The notes under the pieces were generated by a model. It did not search any database, was not told where the DNA came from, and saw only the letters and a list, made by a program, of their open reading frames with translations. The position numbers and the translations under genes are program-made. From positions 62,001-126,000 of the forward strand of contig CAZQLL010000004.1 in NCBI GenBank assembly GCA_964594125.1: a stretch of 64,000 bases of DNA, read 5' to 3'. This stretch comes from CAVRZJ01 sp964594125 (GTDB lineage Bacteria > Acidobacteriota > Thermoanaerobaculia > Thermoanaerobaculales > Thermoanaerobaculaceae). Of the stretch, positions 1 to 8,933 are shown one piece after another. Position 1 is the stretch's first letter, and each line of letters starts with the position of its first letter.

Positions 1-1166
1 GCCGCCTCGTCGCCGCTCCACAGCGCGTTGCTCTCGCCGTAGCGGGCGACCGCGGCGTCCATCAGCGAGTGCGGGCTGCGCACGCCGTCCACCGCGAACC
101 ACCCCGGCGCCAGGCGCACCCGCGTCTCGCCCGTAACGGTGCGCTGCGAGCTCGCGATCAGCGCCTCGATGTCGCGCATCACCGGATCGAACGCCTGCCC
201 CTCGTGCAGCCGGTCGCCCCAGAACTGCGCCACGTGGTCCTTCCAGAACGACTGCCAGCGGGTCAGCACGAGCTTCTCGAGCTCGCGGTGCGCATGCACC
301 AGCACGAGCGCCGCGCCGGCCTCGAACCCGATCCTCCCCTTGATACCGAGCACCGTCTCGCCGAGGTGGATGCCGCGGCCGATCGCGAACGGCGCCAGCC
401 GCGCCGCGAGCGCCTCGACGAGCTCGGGGCCAGCCATCGCGGCGCCGTCGAGCGTGACCGGCAGGCCCGCTTCCCAGCCGATCGTGACCTCGCCCGCGGC
501 GGCGCTGTCCTGGCCGCCGGCGGCCAGCTCCTGCCACGCATCGGCCGGCGGCGCCGCCCACGGGTCGTGCGTCCAGCCGCCGCCCAGCGTCGTCCCCCAC
601 AGGCCGCGGTTCACCGAGTAGCGCGACGCGCCGGCGGGCACCGGGATCCCGCGCTCCTCCAGCCAGGCGATCGCCTCTTCCCGCCTGAGGCCCAGCTCGC
701 GGATCGGCGCCACGATCGCGGCGCCGGGCAGCAGCACGCGGAAGGCGACGTCGAAGCGCACCTGGTCGTTGCCGGCGCCGGTCGAGCCGTGCGCCACAGC
801 GTCGGCGCGGAGCTCGCGCGCGACGCGCGCGACCTCGATCGCCTGCTGCGTGCGCTCGGCCGCCACCGACACCGGGTAGACCCCGCCGCGCAGCACGTTG
901 CCGCGGATGAGCGTGGCGACAAAGCGGCCGTACACCTGCGAGCGGGCGTCGACCTCGCGGTGCGCGGCGGCGCCGGCCGCCCGGCTGCGCGCGGCCACCC
1001 GGTCGAGCTCGGCGCGGCTCATGCCGCCGGTGTCCACGACGACGGTCGTCACCTCGGCGCTGCGCTCGGCGGTGAGCCAGGCGGCGCAGAAGGTGGTGTC
1101 GAGCCCGCCCGAGAAGGCGAGCACGACGCGCAGCGGAGGACCGGCCGACGAGAGTGAATGCTCCAT
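1..1166 (-). CDS. argG: Argininosuccinate synthase, 3' end cut by window edge
   Basis: Cytoplasmic ligase that joins citrulline and aspartate using ATP, the penultimate step of arginine synthesis. The PP-loop motif SGGLDTT lies at residues 19-25, the correct distance from the ATG at 1166. About 388 codons are visible against a usual ~400, so only the last few residues are missing at the left edge. No Shine-Dalgarno sequence precedes the start, but a promoter ends only a few bases upstream, which suggests a near-leaderless message. Arginine-consuming genes (pyruvoyl arginine decarboxylase, agmatinase) lie 6-8 kb away on the same strand; no co-transcription is implied. Family assignment is firm. 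Confidence 0.95.
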   Translation of the reverse strand, partial: MEHSLSSAGPPLRVVLAFSGGLDTTFCAAWLTAERSAEVTTVVVDTGGMSRAELDRVAARSRAAGAAAHREVDARSQVYGRFVATLIRGNVLRGGVYPVSVAAERTQQAIEVARVARELRADAVAHGSTGAGNDQVRFDVAFRVLLPGAAIVAPIRELGLRREEAIAWLEERGIPVPAGASRYSVNRGLWGTTLGGGWTHDPWAAPPADAWQELAAGGQDSAAAGEVTIGWEAGLPVTLDGAAMAGPELVEALAARLAPFAIGRGIHLGETVLGIKGRIGFEAGAALVLVHAHRELEKLVLTRWQSFWKDHVAQFWGDRLHEGQAFDPVMRDIEALIASSQRTVTGETRVRLAPGWFAVDGVRSPHSLMDAAVARYGESNALWSGDEA

Positions 1167-1172
1167 GAGTTG

Positions 1173-1204
1173 CGGATAATTATTCAGACTGACCCGAATG
1201 TCAA
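1173..1204 (-). promoter_or_regulatory. argG promoter with possible ArgR-like box
   Basis: Read on the minus strand, TTGACA (1199-1204) and AATTAT (1176-1181) are separated by 17 bp. The predicted transcription start falls about 3-4 bases before the argG ATG. The segment TGAATAATTATCC overlaps the -10 and matches one full half plus the centre of the ArgR box (TGAAT-N4-ATTCA); the second half is degenerate. Promoter is well supported by spacing; the ArgR assignment is tentative because no argR gene is visible. Confidence 0.55.
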
Positions 1205-1234
1205 GCGCGGCGCCCGCACGCCGCCGGCCGCGCC

Positions 1235-4200
1235 TCACGCCGGCGCGGTCACCGTCCGGTTGCGACCCGCCTGCTTGGCGCGGTACAGCGCCTCGTCGGC
1301 GCGGCGCACGAGCTCCTCCGCACCGCGCTCCCCCTCGGGCACCATCACCGCGACGCCGCACGAGATCGTCACCGTGCGCGCGACGTCGGAGGTCCGGTGC
1401 GGCACCGCCAGCGCCTCGACGCGCTGCCTGAGCTGCTCGGCCACCCGCGCCGCGCCAACCTGCGCCGTCAGCGGCAGGATCACGCCGAACTCCTCGCCGC
1501 CCAGCCGCGCCACGGCGTCGCCCGAGCGCGGCAGCGCGTCGGAGAGCGCCCGCGCCACCGCGCGCAGGCATGCGTCGCCCATCTGGTGGCCGTAGGTGTC
1601 GTTGTACGCCTTGAAGTGGTCGATGTCGATCATCACGAGGGCCAGCGGCGACCGCCCGCGCAGCGCGCGCTTCCACTCCAGGCCGAGGCGCTCGTCGAAC
1701 CGCCGGCGGTTCGCGATTCCGGTCACCGGGTCGTTGAACGACATCTCGACGAGGAGCTGGTTGGCCTCGCTGAGCTCGCGCGTGCGCGCGTCGACCAGCT
1801 TCTGCAGCGCCGCCTCGCGCCGCGCATGGGCGCTGACCAGCGCCCGGACGATCACGAAGACCGCCAGCGCCACCGCCGCGGCCGCGACCAGCAGCGCCCA
1901 CCACGTCTGCCACGGCGCAGGCGAGACGCCGACCACCAGCTCCTCGGGGCCGGCGATGTTGCCCGCGTAGTCCCGCCCCCACACGCGGAACGTGTAGGCG
2001 GCCGGCGGCAGCGCGCGGTACTCCCGCCGCACCTCGCGGCCCCACTCGGACGGCCGCGCCTCGAGCCCGACGAGGTGCGTGCGGTACTCCGTCTCCGCCT
2101 CCCGGAAGTAGCTGAGCAGCGCGTACTCGAACACAAGGTGGCGGTCCGCGTGCGGGAGCACCGTGCCGGTGCGCACCGGCCGGCTCCGGTCCCCGCCCAC
2201 CCAGCCGTCCAGCACCAGCCGCTTCGGCGTCCGGTCCACCCGATCGCGCGCCGTATCGAGGACGCCGGCGCCGCCGACCGTACCCACCCAGACGCGGCCG
2301 AGCGGGTCCATGGTGGCGGCGCCGCGGTTGCACTGGTTGCGCGGCAGGCCGTCCTCCCACGTGTACGTGAAGACCTCGAAGCCGCCCCGCTCCCAGGCGG
2401 CGCCGGCGCGCGCCACCAGCCGCGCCACGCCCTTGTTGGTCGGCAGGTACAGCCTGCCGGCGGAGTCCTCGATCACGTCGTAGACGACGTTGTTGGGGAG
2501 GGCGGGCTCGGAAGCGTCGGTGAGCGTGAAAAGCAGCCGTTCGGCCGCGGGGTCGAAGCACGACACGCCGCCGCCGTCGGTCCCGATCCACAAAACCCGG
2601 CGCCCGTCCGGCGCCCGCGTCGCGTGCAGCGCCTGCACCGAGTCGTTGAGCAGGCCGAGCTCCTGTCCCCACGTCCGCCACTCGCCCCGGGCCAGGCGCG
2701 CGAGTCCGCCTGCGGTGCCCACCCAGAGCGTGCCCCCGTCCTCGCCCGGCTCGAACTCGAGCGCCACCACCGAAGGGCTCGGCAGGTGCGCCTCGGGCAC
2801 CGCCGACCAGCGGCCGCCCCGCAGGACGGCCAGCCCGTTGCGCGTCCCGACCCAGAGGCTCGTGGCGCCGGCGGGATCGCGCGCCTCCGCGACCGCCTGC
2901 ACGAGGTCGTTCGGCAGGGCGCCGGATTCGCGCGTGAAGCGCTCCCATCTGCCGCGGGCGAAGCGCGCCAGCCCGCCGTTGCGGGTGCCCACCCAGAGGG
3001 ACCGGTGGCCGTCCGTATCGACGGTCTCGGCGAGGCATTGCACGTTGTCGCTCGGGAGGCCGCCCTGCGAGCTCTTCGCCACCGTCCATCCGCCGCGGCA
3101 CAGCCGGGCGACGCCCCCGCCGTCCATGCCGAACCACACGCACAGCGCGCCCTCCGCATCGTGCGAGGCGAGCACTGCGTTGACCGACATCCACGGCGAT
3201 GCCGGGAGCGGGCGGAACGAGCGCCACTGCCCCTCGCGAAGCCGCGCCAGGCCGCCGTTGCGCGTGCCCACCCACAGCGCCTCGGTGCCGTCCGCGGCGC
3301 CGGTGCGCGCCAGCGAGTAGACGGCGTTGGAGGGCAGACCAGGGTCGGCCACGAGCGGGCGCGCGCGTTCACCGTCGATGCGCGCCAGGCCGCCGCCGTC
3401 CGTGCCCACCCAGACGGCGGGCACCGCAGCGCCGGGCGCCGCGTCGGCGAGGCTGGTCACGTGGGCCGATGGGAGGCCGCTGTCGCGGCCGATGGTCCGC
3501 CAGCGTCCGCCGCTGCGCCGCGCCACACCGCTGCCGTAGGTGCCCGCCCAGAGGACTGCGGCGCCGTCCGGGCCGACCGTCTCGAGGAGGCTGTTGACCG
3601 AGGCGGTCGGGCTTCCCGGCTCGTGCACGAACCGCCCCGTCCCGCCGGCGAGGTACACGAGGCCGCCCTCGGTGCCGGCCCACAGACGGGCGCCGCCATC
3701 GGGCTCGTCCGTCGCCAGGAGCGCCCAGACGAAGTCGCTCGGCAGGCCGTCGCCGGTGTCGAAGCGCCGCCACTCGTCGCCCTGCAGCCGCCACAGCCCC
3801 AGCCCGTGCGTCGCGACCCAGAGGCCCGGCATATCGCCGCGCTGCACCGCGAGGATCGCGTTGACCCGGTGGCGAACCAGCGCTTCCGGCCGCCCCGGAA
3901 CCGGCCTCCAGGCGCCCTCGACGAGGCGCAGCAGGCCTCCCTGCGTGCCGAACCACAGCTCGCCGCGGCCGCCGGCGGCGATGCAGCGCACGAAGTTGGA
4001 ACGCATGCGGTTGGGGAGGTTGACGACGGTCCATGAGCGCCCGTCGTAGTAGGCGGCCCCGTCCTGGGTGCCGACCCAGAGGTACCCGCGCTGGTCGAGC
4101 GTGATCGCGTGCACCGTGTTCTGGGGAAGACCGTCGGAGTCGCGGAAGACGCGCAGCAGCTCGCTGCCCGCATCCACCGGATCATCGAAGCGCGCCGCCG

Positions 4201-4333
4201 GCGCCGGGGCGGCGCCGGCCGCCGCCGCCGCACAGAGCAGCGCCAGCACGACCACCGCCATCTGCGGCGGCCGTCCACCGCGCCCGCCGAGTGCCGCCCG
4301 CGCCGCCGCCGCGACCCGTCCCGCCGATGCCAT
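1235..4333 (-). CDS. Membrane diguanylate cyclase with Reg_prop propeller sensor
   Basis: Likely makes cyclic di-GMP in response to an extracytoplasmic signal. The order is: signal peptide or anchor (alternative start at Met25), a long run of two-component-regulator propeller repeats recognisable by recurring LWVGT(R/Q/D) units, a Y_Y_Y domain, one transmembrane helix, a short coiled coil, and a C-terminal GGDEF domain. The active site is GGEEF at residues 945-949, an active variant. An RxxD inhibitory site starts at Arg936, five residues before it, so product feedback is expected. 1032 residues is normal for this architecture, common in Acidobacteriota. The ligand is unknown. Confidence 0.9.
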   Translation of the reverse strand: MASAGRVAAAARAALGGRGGRPPQMAVVVLALLCAAAAAGAAPAPAARFDDPVDAGSELLRVFRDSDGLPQNTVHAITLDQRGYLWVGTQDGAAYYDGRSWTVVNLPNRMRSNFVRCIAAGGRGELWFGTQGGLLRLVEGAWRPVPGRPEALVRHRVNAILAVQRGDMPGLWVATHGLGLWRLQGDEWRRFDTGDGLPSDFVWALLATDEPDGGARLWAGTEGGLVYLAGGTGRFVHEPGSPTASVNSLLETVGPDGAAVLWAGTYGSGVARRSGGRWRTIGRDSGLPSAHVTSLADAAPGAAVPAVWVGTDGGGLARIDGERARPLVADPGLPSNAVYSLARTGAADGTEALWVGTRNGGLARLREGQWRSFRPLPASPWMSVNAVLASHDAEGALCVWFGMDGGGVARLCRGGWTVAKSSQGGLPSDNVQCLAETVDTDGHRSLWVGTRNGGLARFARGRWERFTRESGALPNDLVQAVAEARDPAGATSLWVGTRNGLAVLRGGRWSAVPEAHLPSPSVVALEFEPGEDGGTLWVGTAGGLARLARGEWRTWGQELGLLNDSVQALHATRAPDGRRVLWIGTDGGGVSCFDPAAERLLFTLTDASEPALPNNVVYDVIEDSAGRLYLPTNKGVARLVARAGAAWERGGFEVFTYTWEDGLPRNQCNRGAATMDPLGRVWVGTVGGAGVLDTARDRVDRTPKRLVLDGWVGGDRSRPVRTGTVLPHADRHLVFEYALLSYFREAETEYRTHLVGLEARPSEWGREVRREYRALPPAAYTFRVWGRDYAGNIAGPEELVVGVSPAPWQTWWALLVAAAAVALAVFVIVRALVSAHARREAALQKLVDARTRELSEANQLLVEMSFNDPVTGIANRRRFDERLGLEWKRALRGRSPLALVMIDIDHFKAYNDTYGHQMGDACLRAVARALSDALPRSGDAVARLGGEEFGVILPLTAQVGAARVAEQLRQRVEALAVPHRTSDVARTVTISCGVAVMVPEGERGAEELVRRADEALYRAKQAGRNRTVTAPA

Positions 4334-4453
4334 GCGCCGCCCTCACCTTCCCCGCGGGGGATTCTACCGCTTCGGGACGCGCCGCGCCGTCGGCCGATTG
4401 CCGCCCCAGGTCGACGCTGATAGTCTCGCGTGCGAGTCTCGAAGGAGGACGCA

Positions 4454-5701
4454 ATGCTCACTTCCGCCACCCTCCCCCCCGCGGCCGTCGAGATCCGCGA
4501 CGAAATGCGCGAGCTGGTCGCCGCGGTGCCCCGGCAGCTCCTCCTCGACATGGACGCGGACCGCGTCCGCTTCCCGCGCGCGTTCCTCGCCGACGCCGGC
4601 GCGCGCCGCCTCCTGGGACCGCGCTTCGCGGCCGAGTGGGGAGGCCGCGGCCTGCCCTGGACCGCAGAAATGGTCGCGCTCGAGGAGCTCGGGGTGCTCG
4701 GCACCTCCCTCCCCTGCCTGTGGTCGCTGGTCTCGATCGTCGGCGAGGCGATCGCCGCCTTCGGCACCGAGGACCAGAAGCGCCGCTTCCTCGCTCCGAT
4801 GCTGCGGGGAGAGATCGCGGCCGCCGAGGCGTTGACCGAGCCGCGCGGCGGCTCCGACTTCTTCGGCGCCACGACCACTGCGCGGCGCGACGGCGACGAG
4901 TTCCTGCTCACCGGACAGAAACGGTTCGTCGTCGGCGCCGAGGGCGCCGACGTGATCCTGGTGTACGGCCGCGTCGCCGGCGCCGGCGACGCCCGGGCCG
5001 CGATGACCGCATTCCTCGTGGAGCGCGGTCCGGGCGTCGAGGTCCACCATGTCTACGGGTTGCTGGGCACGCGCGGCGGCGGCACCGGCCGCCTGGTGTT
5101 CAAGGACGCGCGCGTTCCCCTCGCCAACGTGCTCGGCGGCGAGGCCGGGATCGGCCGCGGCGCCGAGGTGTTCCACCGCATGATGATCCCCGAGCGCCTG
5201 ACCTCGGCGGGCGGCGCGATCGGGATGGCGCGGGCCGCGCTGGAGATCGCCGCTCGCTACGCCGACCGGCGGCACGCCTTCGGCGACAAGATCCGCCGCT
5301 TCCAGGCCGTCAGCTTCAAGATTGCCGATTCCCTGACCCTGCTCGACGCCGCCCGCGCCCTCAACCACGGCGCGGCGCTCGCGGTCGACGCCGGCGAGGC
5401 GCCCGGCGTCGTCCGCCGCCTGGTGTCGGAGGCGAAGAAGTTCGCGACCGACTCGGCGTGGACGGTGATCAACCACGCCATGCAGGTGCTCGGCGGCATC
5501 GGCTATACCGACATCTACCCGGTCGAGCGGCTGCTGCGCGACTGTCGGCTGATCACCATCTGGACCGGCACCAATGAGATCATGAGCCTGCTGATCCAGC
5601 ACGAGTACTACCGAGAGGTGCCCGCCGGCCGCCCGGCGGGGCGTGATGTGGAGGCTGACGCCGCCGGCGCCGAGCTGGCGGACGAGAAGGTGTACACCTG
5701 A
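4454..5701 (+). CDS. Acyl-CoA dehydrogenase
   Basis: FAD-dependent alpha,beta-dehydrogenation of an acyl-CoA. 415 residues with the usual N-terminal helical, middle beta and C-terminal helical domains. The start is the ATG at 4454, placed by a strong AAGGAGG seven bases upstream (4442-4448); an upstream ATG at 4430 has no such site. The catalytic Glu of most family members, in the motif YEGT, is replaced by Thr371 (IWTGTNE). A Glu occurs instead at residue 247 in PERL, the position used by isovaleryl- and long-chain acyl-CoA dehydrogenases, so the enzyme is probably active with the relocated base. Monocistronic; substrate unknown. Confidence 0.9.
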   Translation: MLTSATLPPAAVEIRDEMRELVAAVPRQLLLDMDADRVRFPRAFLADAGARRLLGPRFAAEWGGRGLPWTAEMVALEELGVLGTSLPCLWSLVSIVGEAIAAFGTEDQKRRFLAPMLRGEIAAAEALTEPRGGSDFFGATTTARRDGDEFLLTGQKRFVVGAEGADVILVYGRVAGAGDARAAMTAFLVERGPGVEVHHVYGLLGTRGGGTGRLVFKDARVPLANVLGGEAGIGRGAEVFHRMMIPERLTSAGGAIGMARAALEIAARYADRRHAFGDKIRRFQAVSFKIADSLTLLDAARALNHGAALAVDAGEAPGVVRRLVSEAKKFATDSAWTVINHAMQVLGGIGYTDIYPVERLLRDCRLITIWTGTNEIMSLLIQHEYYREVPAGRPAGRDVEADAAGAELADEKVYT

Positions 5702-5761
5702 TTGCGCCTGCCGGCTGCTTCCCCGAGCCTGCGCCCGTCGCGCGGACATCCGGGCAGGAGA

Positions 5762-7291
5762 TCAGCGCCACTGCCAGCCAGCCACCCAGAGCCGGCGGTC
5801 GTGCCGCGTGACGATGTTGACGCGGTCCGAGACGCCGACGAAGCTCCAGCGCACGGTCAGCGGCAGCACCGGCAGCGCCTCCAGCGCGCGCCGCTGCGCG
5901 CGCTGCAGCAGCTCCAGGCGCCGCGCCGGCGCCATCTCCGACTCGGCGGCGGCGAGCAGCGCGTCGACCTCCGGGTCCGAGAAGCCGGTGTAGTTCTCGG
6001 CGCCGAGGCCCCGGCTCTCGTCGCGCGTGTGCAGCGAGCTGTTGAGGAAGTCGGAGGCGTCGCCGGTGTTGCACGCCCAGGCGTAGTAGAACAGCGGGAC
6101 CTCGCCCGTGCGAGCGAGGCGGACGAGGTCGGAGAACGGCGCCTCGTGCGGGTGCACCCGCACGTTGACCCTTGCGAGGTCCTCTTGGATCGCCGCGATC
6201 ACCGACGGCACGCCGGCGCCGTGCCCGAGCTGCACGTCGAACCCCGTCCCGAAGCCGGCCTCCGCGAGCAGGCGGCGCGCCTCCTCCGGGTCGTACGGCA
6301 GCGGCTGCACGCCCGGGTCGTAACCGAGCACCACCGGGTGGACGTACTGCCCGGCCACCGTGGCGTTGCCGCGAAATACGCGCCTGACCCAGGCCTGCCG
6401 GTTGAGAGCGAGCAGCAGCGCGCGCCGCACGCGCGCGTCGGCGAGCGCCCTGCCGGCCTCGCCGGACGCCGCCCGCGAGGCGACCGCGAGGAGCTGCACC
6501 GCCAGCCGCGGTTGCGGCTCCAGGCGCAGCCCGGGGCGCTCCTCGACACTCGCCAGATCCTCGTCCTCGACGACGGCGACGACGTCGATCTTGCCGGTGA
6601 GAAGGCCGGAGAGCGAGCCGCTGCGCGCGCCGGGGTAGAACTCCATGCGCACCCGGCCGATCGCGGGTGAGCCGCGCCAGGAACGCCACCCCCGCGCTTC
6701 CACGGAGCCGTCCGTCCCGCGCGCCACGAAGCGGTACGGACCGGTCCCGACCGGCTCGGCGAGATCCTCGGCCGCCGCGTCGTCGCGCGGCACGATGAGG
6801 AGAAACGCGAGGCGGTTGAGCAGGTCCGGTGACGGCGCGCGAGTGGTGACGGCGACCGCGAGACCGCCGTCGGCGCGGACCTCGGCGATGCCGGAGAGCA
6901 GGTGCCTGATCCCCGACCTGGGGTGCGTTGCGGCACGGCCGAAGCTGGCGACGACGTCGGCTGAGGTGAACGGCTTGCCGTTGGAGAACCGCACTCCTTC
7001 GCGCAGCGCGAGGCGCCACTCCGTCGGGGCCTCCTGGCGCCACGACACCGCGAGCGCCGGCGCCAGGCGCATGTCGGCCGTGGTACCGACGAGGGCGTCG
7101 TAGAAGTTGCAGAGCACCGACCACACCACCGACTCGTTGTGGCGGTGAGGGTCCAGCGTGCCCGGCACGTCGTCGAACGCCACGACGAGGGTCCTGCGCC
7201 AGAGCCTGTCGCCGCACGCCGCGAGCGACACGACGACCGCCACGGCGGCGCACGCCGCAACCATGCTGCCTGGGGCTGATGGCCGCTTCAT
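5762..7291 (-). CDS. Family 5 extracellular solute-binding lipoprotein
   Basis: Periplasmic binding component of a peptide/nickel-type ABC importer (SBP_bac_5). A lipoprotein signal peptide ends in LAACG, so the mature protein is expected to be lipid-anchored. The family's N-terminal pattern is clear: TLDPHRHNES, then a WRLALREGVRFSNGKP stretch typical of peptide-binding members. 509 residues is normal. No permease or ATPase gene is adjacent; it lies 57 bases downstream of agmatinase on the same strand and may be co-transcribed, which makes peptide, arginine or polyamine ligands possible but unproven. Confidence 0.85.
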   Translation of the reverse strand: MKRPSAPGSMVAACAAVAVVVSLAACGDRLWRRTLVVAFDDVPGTLDPHRHNESVVWSVLCNFYDALVGTTADMRLAPALAVSWRQEAPTEWRLALREGVRFSNGKPFTSADVVASFGRAATHPRSGIRHLLSGIAEVRADGGLAVAVTTRAPSPDLLNRLAFLLIVPRDDAAAEDLAEPVGTGPYRFVARGTDGSVEARGWRSWRGSPAIGRVRMEFYPGARSGSLSGLLTGKIDVVAVVEDEDLASVEERPGLRLEPQPRLAVQLLAVASRAASGEAGRALADARVRRALLLALNRQAWVRRVFRGNATVAGQYVHPVVLGYDPGVQPLPYDPEEARRLLAEAGFGTGFDVQLGHGAGVPSVIAAIQEDLARVNVRVHPHEAPFSDLVRLARTGEVPLFYYAWACNTGDASDFLNSSLHTRDESRGLGAENYTGFSDPEVDALLAAAESEMAPARRLELLQRAQRRALEALPVLPLTVRWSFVGVSDRVNIVTRHDRRLWVAGWQWR

Positions 7292-7348
7292 GCCGTCGGA
7301 CCTCTGGGTCCCTGGGTGCAGTATACCCCGCGCCCGGCGTGCTCGCGA

Positions 7349-8245
7349 TCAGCGGCCGGAGGGGAAGGCGTAGCCGAGCAGCTTGTAGACCAGCTTGGCG
7401 GCGAGGAAGTCTGGCGCCACCAGCCCCGGGATCGGCGCCAGCTCGACCACGTCGAATGCGACGACGCGGCGCGCCGCGGCGACCGCCCTGAGCACGGCGA
7501 GCGCGCGGTACCAGTCGAGGCCGCCCGGCTCCGGGGTGCCCGTCGCCGGCATGATCGACGGGTCGAAGGCGTCGAGGTCCACTGTCACGTAGACCTCTTC
7601 CGGCAGGGCCGCGAGCACGCGGTCGATCCAGCGGTCGACCGGCTGCGTGACCGCCTCTTCGGCGAACACCGTGCAGACGCCGCGCTCGCGCGCCAGCTCG
7701 CGCTCGTCGCGCGTCAGCGACCGGATTCCGACCTGGGCCAGCCGGATGCCCTCGTCGACGATGCGGTGCATCACGCACGCGTGGTTGTGCGGCGACCCCT
7801 CGAAGGTGTCGCGCAGGTCGCCGTGGGCGTCGAGCTGGAGCACGCCGAGGCCCGGACAGCGGCGGCGCACGGCGCGCACCAGCGGCGCGGTAATCGAGTG
7901 CTCGCCGCCGATCCCGACGAGGAAGCGTCCCGAGCCCACGACGCCGCGCGCAACCCGCTCGATGCGCTCCATCGTCGCGGCCGGCCCCGAGGTGTCGGGC
8001 GTCACGGCGGGCAGGGTGACGATGCCGATCTCCTCGCACACGTCGCGGTCGAGCTCGTCATCGTACGTCTCCAGGTGGGTCGAGGCCTCGAGCAGCGCCA
8101 GCGGCCCGCGCCGCGCCCCCGGCTGGTAGGACATGGTCAGGTCGTACGGGATCGGCAGCACGGCGGCGCGCGCCCGCTCCGGCGGGTTGTCCTCGGGCGG
8201 AACGCCGAGAAAGCTCAGGTACGGGGCGTACAGCTCGTCGCTCAT
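7349..8245 (-). CDS. speB: Agmatinase (ureohydrolase family)
   Basis: Hydrolyses agmatine to putrescine and urea with a binuclear Mn centre in the cytoplasm. All metal ligands are visible: His116 in GGEHS, Asp139/His141/Asp143 in DAHGD, and Asp223/Asp225 in DLDAFDPS. 298 residues is typical. It starts 13 bases downstream of the arginine decarboxylase gene, so the pair forms a two-step arginine-to-putrescine pathway in one transcript. Agmatinase rather than arginase or guanidinobutyrase is inferred from this neighbour. Confidence 0.93.
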   Translation of the reverse strand: MSDELYAPYLSFLGVPPEDNPPERARAAVLPIPYDLTMSYQPGARRGPLALLEASTHLETYDDELDRDVCEEIGIVTLPAVTPDTSGPAATMERIERVARGVVGSGRFLVGIGGEHSITAPLVRAVRRRCPGLGVLQLDAHGDLRDTFEGSPHNHACVMHRIVDEGIRLAQVGIRSLTRDERELARERGVCTVFAEEAVTQPVDRWIDRVLAALPEEVYVTVDLDAFDPSIMPATGTPEPGGLDWYRALAVLRAVAAARRVVAFDVVELAPIPGLVAPDFLAAKLVYKLLGYAFPSGR

Positions 8246-8258
8246 CCGGCGCCCGGCC

Positions 8259-8816
8259 CTAGTCGAACAGGAGCACCGCCGCGGCGAGGACCGTCGTCCA
8301 CTTGCCGTGGCGGCCGACCACCGCGGACTGCGTGATGTTGCGGGTGGTCACGATCTTGTTGGAGATCTTCCAGAGCTGGCGCTTCTCGTCCCACGACTGG
8401 TCCTCGTCGAACTCGACGCCGAGCGTCGAGGCGAGCATCGCCGCCGCGAGGTCCTCCGCGTAGTCGCCGGCCTCCTTGTCCGACTGGCCGAAGGCGTGGT
8501 GCTCGGAGAGGTACCCGAACATCCGCCTGTCGCTCGGGATCGCGATGCCCACCGACGCCGCCAGCATGCGGTGCGGCTCGTTGGCGGCCTCGCGGCTCAT
8601 CACCACGAAAGCGATCTGGCCGGGCTCGAGCATCGCCTCGCCGCGGGTGCGGGAGATGATCCTGCAGCCGGGCGGGTAGATCGACGACACCGCGACGAGG
8701 TTCAGCGTCGCGATGCCGGCGTCGCGCAGCGCCAACTCGAACGACTGCAGCTTCTCGCGGTGGACGCCCACTCCGTTGGTGAGAAACAGCTTCTTGGGAA
8801 CGAGGTTCAGCGGCAT
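8259..8816 (-). CDS. pdaD: Pyruvoyl-dependent arginine decarboxylase
   Basis: Converts arginine to agmatine using a pyruvoyl group generated by self-cleavage, not PLP. The cleavage site is the Ser44-Ser45 pair in VSSIYPPGC, and the catalytic Glu motif appears later as SEHHAFG. 185 residues matches the archaeal and Chlamydia-type proenzyme. The start is supported by GGAGG five bases before the ATG. A promoter lies upstream at 8862-8890. First gene of the pdaD-speB unit. Confidence 0.95.
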   Translation of the reverse strand: MPLNLVPKKLFLTNGVGVHREKLQSFELALRDAGIATLNLVAVSSIYPPGCRIISRTRGEAMLEPGQIAFVVMSREAANEPHRMLAASVGIAIPSDRRMFGYLSEHHAFGQSDKEAGDYAEDLAAAMLASTLGVEFDEDQSWDEKRQLWKISNKIVTTRNITQSAVVGRHGKWTTVLAAAVLLFD

Positions 8817-8861
8817 CCCAGCCTCCCGGGTACGCGATCCCGCCGTGTGCGGGGCGTGCGG

Positions 8862-8890
8862 ACAATAGACAAAGACGCGCCATTGGGCAA
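8862..8890 (-). promoter_or_regulatory. Putative promoter of pdaD-speB
   Basis: On the minus strand TTGCCC (8885-8890) and TATTGT (8862-8867) are 17 bp apart in an AT-richer patch between larA and pdaD, giving a leader of about 40 nt that ends in a good ribosome binding site. Both hexamers are imperfect. Confidence 0.4.
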
Positions 8891-8933
8891 GCGACGCCCT
8901 TTCGGGTGGCGGCCGCCGCGGCCGGCGCGCGCC

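Noticed and set aside
1397..4036. Long open plus-strand frame opposite the diguanylate cyclase; similar very long frames at 18333-21206, 31230-34076 and 43481-46930
   Set aside because: They are antisense to well-supported genes, have Arg/Ala/Pro/His-rich low-complexity translations and no family motifs; expected from the high GC content.
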